A stretch of DNA of 10,262 bases from UBA4312 sp002394635 (GTDB lineage: Bacteria > Bacillota_I > Bacilli_A > Erysipelotrichales > Erysipelotrichaceae). A program made the position numbers and the translations under genes. The notes under the pieces are model-generated. The model ran no database searches. It saw nothing but the letters and a program-made list of their open reading frames with translations, and was not told the DNA's origin. Each line of letters begins with the position of its first letter. Within the stretch, counting starts at the first letter, position 1. The stretch lies in NCBI GenBank assembly GCA_946539765.1, contig CAMNHO010000034.1:1-10262 (forward strand), written 5' to 3'. Shown piece after piece: positions 6,026 to 10,262 of this stretch.

Positions 6026-6948
6026 GAATTCTGCCCGTTTTCCGGCGCCCTGGAACGATGGATGTCTTCCATCCGCTGGTTGATCTGCTCATAGATCCGG
6101 CTATCCTGGTGAGGAATACAATCCTGCAGCCAATACCACCAGAAACAGCCCCCAACATAGGAATCGGAAGGCATCTCCATCCCATAGTAATAGTCTATTT
6201 TCTTTATTTTTGTCCGGTCATCCGCTTGATTATCCGAATTACCACATTCCCCAAATCCGATTTTTGCCTTGGGAAACAACGCTTCCAGCTTCATGAAAAC
6301 CGGCTCCCATGCCGGCATATATCCTTCATGGTCGTCTTCATAATAGCTGAGAAACGCGTAATCAATATTGTTCATCAGACGCTGGGGCATATATCTTTGT
6401 ATCCATGTAAACAGATCCACATCCTCTTCCGGACCAGGATAGTAAAATGTCAACGCGGTGACCCCGCCGTTTTTGCGGATATATGCATTGGCTTGTTCCA
6501 CCTTTTGAACGATCCGTTCATCGCTCTGCCCGATCCACTCGACCCCGTTGATCTCGTTGCCGATTTCCCAGATATCCGTATACGGCGCCAGATGGGTATA
6601 AGTTTGCCGGAAACGTTCGAGGTATTCCTCTTCATTTTTATACGCTTTCATCTCGTATGAATCCACCGGGCAAGCCATGATGTAAGCCACTTCATGGATT
6701 TCTTGAAACAATTCTTTGTACGCCGATGGTTCAACGTCCTGTGCCATCACGATCCGCACTGTCGGTTTGACCGGCATCGCCTGGATGGCATCTGTCAATG
6801 CCTTCGGATCGGCGGATACCTCCCAGCTGTCATCGATTGTGATCCCATAGATCCAGGGCTGGGAAAGGATCGGCTGTTGCGGAGTACATCCGACAAACAA
6901 AGATACGATGCCAAATACTATAAAAAAGAAAGTGTATATTTTTTTCAT
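6022..6948 (-). CDS. Lipoprotein with clan GH-A-like glycoside hydrolase barrel, unassigned family
   Basis: A 308-residue exported protein. It starts with a signal peptide (MKKIYTFFFIVFGIVSLFVG) and lipobox FVGC, so mature Cys21 would be lipidated and the protein anchored outside the membrane. Two motifs look like the catalytic pair of clan GH-A TIM barrels: IWEIGNEING with N131-E132 (acid/base) at a strand-4 position and IGFGECGN with E234 (nucleophile) at strand 7, about 100 residues apart. The last strand shows GGCFWWYW, the usual aromatic wall of a sugar-binding cleft. FLSYYEDD before E234 fits strand 6. The family number and substrate are not recognised, and it is short for many GH-A enzymes. 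A start 11 codons upstream is possible, but the ATG at 6948 has GGAGGT just before it and places the signal peptide correctly. Confidence 0.7.
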   Translation of the reverse strand: MKKIYTFFFIVFGIVSLFVGCTPQQPILSQPWIYGITIDDSWEVSADPKALTDAIQAMPVKPTVRIVMAQDVEPSAYKELFQEIHEVAYIMACPVDSYEMKAYKNEEEYLERFRQTYTHLAPYTDIWEIGNEINGVEWIGQSDERIVQKVEQANAYIRKNGGVTALTFYYPGPEEDVDLFTWIQRYMPQRLMNNIDYAFLSYYEDDHEGYMPAWEPVFMKLEALFPKAKIGFGECGNSDNQADDRTKIKKIDYYYGMEMPSDSYVGGCFWWYWLQDCIPHQDSRIYEQINQRMEDIHRSRAPENGQNS

Positions 6949-6997
6949 GGAGACCTCCATTTCTGCTTCCTTGTTGATCAAAAGCTATATGACCTCC

Positions 6998-7003
6998 ATT
7001 ATA
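6998..7003 (-). promoter_or_regulatory. Possible -10 box for the GH-like lipoprotein gene
   Basis: A perfect TATAAT on the minus strand, about 50 bases before the lipoprotein start and 31 bases beyond the stop of the ATC-hydrolase-like gene. No good -35 box stands 16-18 bases upstream, so it is a weak or activated promoter, or chance in AT-rich sequence. Confidence 0.35.
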
Positions 7004-7033
7004 TACGAAAAACCATCGTTTCCGATTCAGAAT

Positions 7034-7747
7034 TCACGGATTTGATTTTGGCTTTTTTCTGCTGACCAAATATCCAGCCTCATCCATCACGGTCTCATAA
7101 CCGGCAGCGATAGGATTTTGATTGCCTACCACCAGATAGTCACAGCGATCGCTTTGCCCGCATGTTCCACACCGGATCAGTGTACCATGGATCTGTTCTA
7201 TACCATAAAAATCCGAATTACATAACAATGGTAAGACGGAAAGGAGCTCATGTTTTTTGGCAAATTCAGCATTTGGGCATTGTGTAAAATGATAACGGGA
7301 TGCCCGGTTCTTCTTATCATATGTTTCATTCACCGTTATAAAACCATCCGGTGCGCTGGCCGCCAGCTTCCGATCCCGCGATCCCGACCATTGAAATACC
7401 TTATCGATCAACCACATATCCAACGAGCGGTTAAGATCAAAGACCTTTCCCAGCTTTTGAAAAGGTTCCATCAAAAGACCATTCACAAACGCCTGAAGTT
7501 CCTCCACCGGTGGCTGGTCCGGTAAAGAAGGTACCAAGGAAAAAATCAACAATCCACCATAGATAGCCGAAGCGTGATTGTTTTTCTTTCCTCCATACTC
7601 CGGAAGATCGTTCCGATACGTGTTATACCGACTTTGGGTGCGCTCCCAGATGCGCTGTCCCTCAATGATCCCGTATCGTTCCTTCAGCCACTCTTTCACA
7701 CGGACCGAATAAGAGAGTTCCGAGAGTTCTATATGCTTTCCTTTCAT
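7034..7747 (-). CDS. L-2-amino-thiazoline-4-carboxylic acid (ATC) hydrolase-like protein
   Basis: A 237-residue cytoplasmic protein; no signal peptide or membrane segment. The C-terminal half carries the family pattern: FTQCPNAEFAKKHELLSVLP, LLCNSDF and then GTLIRCGTCGQSDRCDYLVVG. Candidate active-site residues by conservation are C157, E161, C176, D179, R192, C202 and D203. The characterised family member opens the ring of L-2-amino-thiazoline-4-carboxylate to N-carbamoyl-L-cysteine in Pseudomonas cysteine production. In anaerobic Firmicutes the natural substrate of the many relatives is unknown, so the name should be read as a family label. The start at 7747 has GTGAGGAA six bases upstream. 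The gene follows a strong terminator and has an extended -10 candidate, so it likely begins a transcription unit that may include the GH-like lipoprotein. Confidence 0.75.
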   Translation of the reverse strand: MKGKHIELSELSYSVRVKEWLKERYGIIEGQRIWERTQSRYNTYRNDLPEYGGKKNNHASAIYGGLLIFSLVPSLPDQPPVEELQAFVNGLLMEPFQKLGKVFDLNRSLDMWLIDKVFQWSGSRDRKLAASAPDGFITVNETYDKKNRASRYHFTQCPNAEFAKKHELLSVLPLLCNSDFYGIEQIHGTLIRCGTCGQSDRCDYLVVGNQNPIAAGYETVMDEAGYLVSRKKPKSNP

Positions 7748-7780
7748 CGTTTCCTCACTTTCAGATTATAAGTTAGTCAT

Positions 7781-7789
7781 AGTATATCA
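7781..7789 (-). promoter_or_regulatory. Extended -10 promoter candidate before the ATC-hydrolase-like gene
   Basis: Minus-strand TGATATACT fits the TGn-TATAAT extended -10 form with one mismatch. It lies about 35 bases before the start codon and beyond the upstream terminator, which places a promoter here logically. A TATAAT nearer the gene (7765-7770) would leave almost no leader for the ribosome binding site. Confidence 0.4.
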
Positions 7790-7816
7790 TGGCCCTGTTC
7801 CTCCAGCCACCATGAT

Positions 7817-7849
7817 AAAAAAGGCTTCGCAATCTTCTTGCGAAACCTT
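7817..7849 (-). terminator. Rho-independent terminator of the flavodoxin-like lipoprotein gene
   Basis: On the minus strand AAGGTTTCGCAA pairs with TTGCGAAGCCTT (12 bp including one U-G pair) around a 5-base loop, followed directly by a run of T (7822-7817). It begins seven bases after the TAA stop at 7856. This is the clearest terminator in the window. Confidence 0.92.
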
Positions 7850-7855
7850 GTCGTA

Positions 7856-8533
7856 TTATTCAGAACCCAGAGATGAAATCCATGCTTCAACTTCCTGTTT
7901 CACCGCATCCGGATCATTCTGGGCATCACTTCCCTGAATAGCTAATCCATCGCGCACTGTGCTATCCGGACAGGCTGAACGAAGCTTCTGATCAAATCCG
8001 GATAAACCGGAACCTTCGTGTGTTGAAAACGGAATCAATGTTTTATCCTTGAGTGCCTTCGCATTCTCTTCAAAGAATGTATACATGATCATCGGCCAAT
8101 CGCCCCACCAGACCGGCGCTCCGATAAATATTGTATTATATTTTGACAGATCCGGTACAGTATTTTCATAGGCAGGACGAGCATTGTCCTCCTGTTCTTG
8201 TTTGGCGACATCGGTCAGTTCATCATATGTCATCGGATAATGATCGTCGGCCGGTAAGATCTCATATAATTCGGCATCCACGGTTTCTCCGATCGTTTCC
8301 GCGACAATGGCCGTATTTCCGTGATCGATCGTTCCGACTTTATATTGCTCACCCGTACGGGAAAAATAGATCACCAGCGTATCCTCGCTTTTCCAATCGA
8401 TCTGTGTCTGTTCTTTGTTCTCTTTATTGTCTGTTTCCTTTGCTCCGCCAGAAGAACCGGAACAGGCCGTAATTCCAAATACCACAACCAAAGCGACAAA
8501 GAATTTACACAGTTTACGAATTTGTTTTTTCAT
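7856..8533 (-). CDS. Flavodoxin-like lipoprotein (Flavodoxin_4 type)
   Basis: A 225-residue protein with a signal peptide and lipobox ITAC (Cys24), then a low-complexity linker of Gly, Ser, Lys and Glu (25-48), so it should be tethered outside the membrane. The flavodoxin fold begins at TLVIYFSRTGEQYKVG (52-67), where SRTGEQ is the FMN phosphate loop. Further FMN-contact segments are GNTAIVAETIGE (72-83), IGAPVWWGDWPM (137-148) and STHEGSGLSG (170-179). These match the Flavodoxin_4 group, which carries a longer first loop than classic flavodoxins. The role is probably one- or two-electron transfer at the cell surface; partners are unknown and none of the neighbours is an obvious one. The start at 8533 follows AAGGGGGAA. 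The gene comes 43 bases after the Nudix gene with no terminator between, so read-through is likely. Confidence 0.88.
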   Translation of the reverse strand: MKKQIRKLCKFFVALVVVFGITACSGSSGGAKETDNKENKEQTQIDWKSEDTLVIYFSRTGEQYKVGTIDHGNTAIVAETIGETVDAELYEILPADDHYPMTYDELTDVAKQEQEDNARPAYENTVPDLSKYNTIFIGAPVWWGDWPMIMYTFFEENAKALKDKTLIPFSTHEGSGLSGFDQKLRSACPDSTVRDGLAIQGSDAQNDPDAVKQEVEAWISSLGSE

Positions 8534-8576
8534 TGGTTCCCCCTTTTCATGTGTTCAAAAAGTATATATATCCTTT

Positions 8577-9170
8577 TTATCGGTTTTCTGTTTTACGGTC
8601 GGCCATCAAGAAAGCCATAATGTGCATCGCTTGTTGAAATTGTCCTTTTTCGATCATGGCTTCGATCTGTTGATGTGAGATTGTCTGTACGCGCAGGAAT
8701 TCCGTATCATCCAGCTGTTGCGATGAAACCTTATGACAGTTTTCCGCACGGAACACATAGGCATAATTATCCGCGATCGTCGCATTGGATGGTATTGTGA
8801 TCAGATGGCTCCATTGCTCCGACTGATACCCGGTCTCCTCCAAAAGCTCCCGCTTTGCTGCCTGCAGCGCATCTTCCGCTACTTCCGGGTCTCCGTATTG
8901 CCAGCCATCCTTCCGTTCGATTCCTCCGGCCGGAAATTCGGTCGTGACTTGTCGAATTCCCTGCCGAAACTGGCGGACACAGAGATAATTCCCTTGGCTG
9001 TCCGTTGCAACGATGACGACGTAATCTCTGCGGCTGTATGTATAAAACGGTTCATAGACCCGTCCATCCGGAAACCGATAAGCCGATTTTCTGAAATCGA
9101 TCCATTCATCCTGGACAATATGTTCCGTATGAATTTCCTTCCAGGCTAGTGATTCTTTCTTTGTATCCAT
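8577..9170 (-). CDS. Nudix hydrolase, ADP-ribose pyrophosphatase type
   Basis: A 197-residue cytoplasmic enzyme. The Nudix box G-x5-E-x7-REL-x-EE-x-G runs from G93 to Y115 (E99, REL at 107-109, E111, E112), which binds the catalytic Mg2+ ions. Upstream, VRQFRQGIRQ (65-74) and EFPAGGIE (78-85) are the hallmarks of the ADP-ribose/nucleoside-diphosphosugar pyrophosphatase group, which hydrolyses ADP-ribose to AMP and ribose 5-phosphate. The stretch between the PAGG turn and the Nudix box (RKDGWQYGDPEVA) is some ten residues longer than usual and might change the substrate pocket. The start at 9170 follows GGGAGG at ten bases. It has its own extended -10 candidate upstream and is followed closely by the flavodoxin-like gene. 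Other nucleotide substrates are possible. Confidence 0.88.
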   Translation of the reverse strand: MDTKKESLAWKEIHTEHIVQDEWIDFRKSAYRFPDGRVYEPFYTYSRRDYVVIVATDSQGNYLCVRQFRQGIRQVTTEFPAGGIERKDGWQYGDPEVAEDALQAAKRELLEETGYQSEQWSHLITIPSNATIADNYAYVFRAENCHKVSSQQLDDTEFLRVQTISHQQIEAMIEKGQFQQAMHIMAFLMADRKTENR

Positions 9171-9200
9171 TTCAAGGTGCCTCCCATTCGCATTTCAAAG

Positions 9201-9209
9201 ATTCTATCA
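9201..9209 (-). promoter_or_regulatory. Extended -10 promoter candidate before the Nudix gene
   Basis: Minus-strand TGATAGAAT is a TGn-type extended -10 box with five of six matches to TATAAT, about 31 bases before the Nudix start and just beyond the terminator of the reductase gene. There is no strong -35 box, which extended -10 promoters tolerate. Confidence 0.45.
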
Positions 9210-9242
9210 TACCCCAAGAGTACCATGTTTACCGAAAAACAG

Positions 9243-9266
9243 AAAGCACTCGGTCAAGAGTGCTTT
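9243..9266 (-). terminator. Terminator of the aldo/keto reductase gene
   Basis: Nine perfect base pairs, AAAGCACTC (9243-9251) with GAGTGCTTT (9258-9266), around a 6-base loop, starting nine bases after the reductase stop. The minus-strand tail reads CTGTTTTTC; the plus strand has TTAAA. It should end the reductase transcript. Confidence 0.75.
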
Positions 9267-9274
9267 TTAAATCC

Positions 9275-10117
9275 TTACTTTGCCTCAAATGCCGGACGCC
9301 ATGACGCAAAACCAGCCAGCTGCTCATCCGTGCGATGATAATAACGCTTGTCCTGATCCAGATTCGCAATTTCAGCCATCTCTTCATCAGTCAGCGTAAA
9401 ATCCAGGATATCCAGATTGTCACGGATATGGTCTACATTTGTGCTGCCCGGAATGACCACAAATCCCATCTGTGTATGCCAACGCAGAATGATCTGTGCA
9501 TTGCTCTTACCATACTTTTTACCCAGCTTGGTAAATACCGGTTCATTGATCAGAGAATGATCCCCATGACCCAGTGGATACCAGCTCATGATGTGAATAT
9601 TGTACGGTTCCAACACCTTCCGCAGTTCTTTCTGTGTAAAATACGGATGCGCTTCCACCTGGATAAAATGAGGAACGATTTCCCATTGCTCTTTTAACTG
9701 TTCAATATACTCCCCTTCAAAGTTGGAAATACCAATGGCTTTGGCTTTTCCCTCCTTATAGGCTTTTTCCAGCTGTCGGTATCCAGCCATCCAGTTACCG
9801 GCCGGCTGATGGATGTAAAGAAGATCGACACTGTCCACACCCAGACGTTCCAGTGTTTCATCGACTGCGTTTTCATTCTCATATTCACTTGGCCAAAGCT
9901 TCGTGGAGATAAAGACATTCTCGCGCTTTACACCACTTGCCTTGATGCCTCTTCCGCAAGCCCGTTCATTGACATAGGCATTGGCTGTATCCACCAATGA
10001 ATATCCCATTTTCAAAGCTTCCCGGACACAGTTTTCTGCCTGTGCCGGGCTTAACATAAACGTTCCGATTCCTACAACCGGACATCTCTGCCCGTTGTTC
10101 AGATTTACATATTCCAT
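9275..10117 (-). CDS. Aldo/keto reductase (2,5-diketogluconate reductase-like)
   Basis: A 280-residue NAD(P)H-dependent oxidoreductase, the normal length of the small bacterial AKR group. The catalytic tetrad is complete: D43 and Y48 in VDTANAYVNE, K73 in ISTKLWPS, and H103 in DLLYIHQPAG. The cofactor-binding end is seen in VVIPGSTNVDHIRDNLDILD. Enzymes of this type reduce small aldehydes, ketones and keto-sugars; the exact substrate is not predictable. The frame is open 33 codons further upstream, but the ATG at 10117 has a strong AAGGAGGAA site seven bases away and begins at the conserved MEYVNLNNGQ. The preceding gene ends 11 bases upstream with its stop inside the ribosome binding site region, so the two are co-transcribed. 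Confidence 0.95.
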   Translation of the reverse strand: MEYVNLNNGQRCPVVGIGTFMLSPAQAENCVREALKMGYSLVDTANAYVNERACGRGIKASGVKRENVFISTKLWPSEYENENAVDETLERLGVDSVDLLYIHQPAGNWMAGYRQLEKAYKEGKAKAIGISNFEGEYIEQLKEQWEIVPHFIQVEAHPYFTQKELRKVLEPYNIHIMSWYPLGHGDHSLINEPVFTKLGKKYGKSNAQIILRWHTQMGFVVIPGSTNVDHIRDNLDILDFTLTDEEMAEIANLDQDKRYYHRTDEQLAGFASWRPAFEAK

Positions 10118-10128
10118 TTTGTTCCTCC

Positions 10129-10262
10129 TTAATACGTGGATGCTCTGGAGCTGGTCAGCTTCCAAGCTCCGTTCTCTTTTCTCAAGGTAAAATCCCCTTG
10201 CAGATGCCTGATGCATTCCCTGTCAAGTAGACAGAGGAAATAATTAAATCTCAATGTATAGG
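10129..10262 (-). CDS. C-terminal end of a small unidentified protein, possibly SnoaL/NTF2-like
   Basis: A minus-strand frame enters from the right edge with no start codon in the window and stays open for 43 codons to a TAA (10129-10131). It ends GDFTLRKENGAWKLTSSRAS-TY. A last strand of the type 'G.(F/Y)TL.KENG.WK' is common at the C-terminus of SnoaL-like/DUF4440 proteins of the NTF2 fold, which form an alpha+beta cone used as an enzyme or binding domain. The stop lies 11 bases before the reductase ATG and next to its ribosome binding site, an operon-like spacing that supports real coding. The family call rests on this short ending only. Confidence 0.55.
   Translation of the reverse strand, partial: YTLRFNYFLCLLDRECIRHLQGDFTLRKENGAWKLTSSRASTY

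Noticed and set aside
6019..6660. Plus-strand open frame of 213 codons
   Set aside because: It is the antisense shadow of the GH-like lipoprotein gene; the minus-strand protein has a signal peptide, lipobox and catalytic motifs, while this one has an unlikely composition and no start signal.
10138..10170. GGAGCT...AGCTCC inverted repeat as a regulator site before the reductase
   Set aside because: It falls inside the open frame of the upstream protein end, its arms are only six bases, and no promoter boxes surround it.
10118..10216. Longer N-terminus for the aldo/keto reductase
   Set aside because: The AAGGAGGAA site before 10117 and the conserved beginning of the family fix the start; the upstream stretch codes for another protein end in a different frame.
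1..10262. CRISPR array, insertion sequence, tRNA or rRNA
   Set aside because: No regularly spaced repeats, transposase motifs, terminal inverted repeats, or tRNA/rRNA-like sequence were seen on either strand.

Overview
The window reads as a compact stretch of a Bacillota chromosome. Every intact gene lies on the minus strand, starts are preceded by strong AAGGAGG-type ribosome binding sites, and two lipoproteins have a lipobox of the Gram-positive type. The families present (Flavodoxin_4 lipoprotein, ATC-hydrolase-like protein, YgbA-like protein, paired exporter-fold ABC subunits under a TetR) suggest an anaerobic gut or oral Firmicute, possibly Erysipelotrichia or Clostridia. That placement is inference; there is no rRNA or marker gene to settle it.

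From right to left, the direction of transcription: the end of a small unidentified protein (10129-10262, partial) runs with an 11-base gap into an aldo/keto reductase (9275-10117), closed by a hairpin at 9243-9266. Next come a Nudix hydrolase of ADP-ribose pyrophosphatase type (8577-9170) and a flavodoxin-like lipoprotein (7856-8533), ending in a strong terminator. Then follow an ATC-hydrolase-like protein (7034-7747) and a lipoprotein with a clan GH-A-like catalytic pattern (6022-6948).

A near-consensus promoter (5997-6025) drives a TetR regulator (5356-5964). Below it, a 27-base palindrome (5262-5288) sits directly before a three-gene operon: two half-transporter ABC subunits (3484-5244 and 1734-3491) and a YgbA-like cysteine-rich protein (1417-1737). 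These genes are joined by an 8-base and a 4-base overlap, so they are probably translated in a coupled way and repressed together by the TetR protein.

The left end is more unusual. A zinc/manganese-type ABC permease remnant (614-1278) has lost its N-terminal part and carries a one-base frameshift. Next to it a plus-strand gene remnant (1278-1403) keeps only its C-terminal end and terminator. The two look like divergent genes whose 5' ends were removed by one deletion. Between the permease remnant and a SugE/Gdx-type SMR exporter (172-492) lies a structured leader RNA (512-585). It has two hairpins with complementary loops and an alternative terminator followed by seven U. Because Gdx proteins export guanidinium, the leader is best explained as a guanidine-sensing transcriptional riboswitch, most like class IV (mepA motif). 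A GNAT acetyltransferase (1-159, partial) follows 12 bases after the exporter and should share this control.
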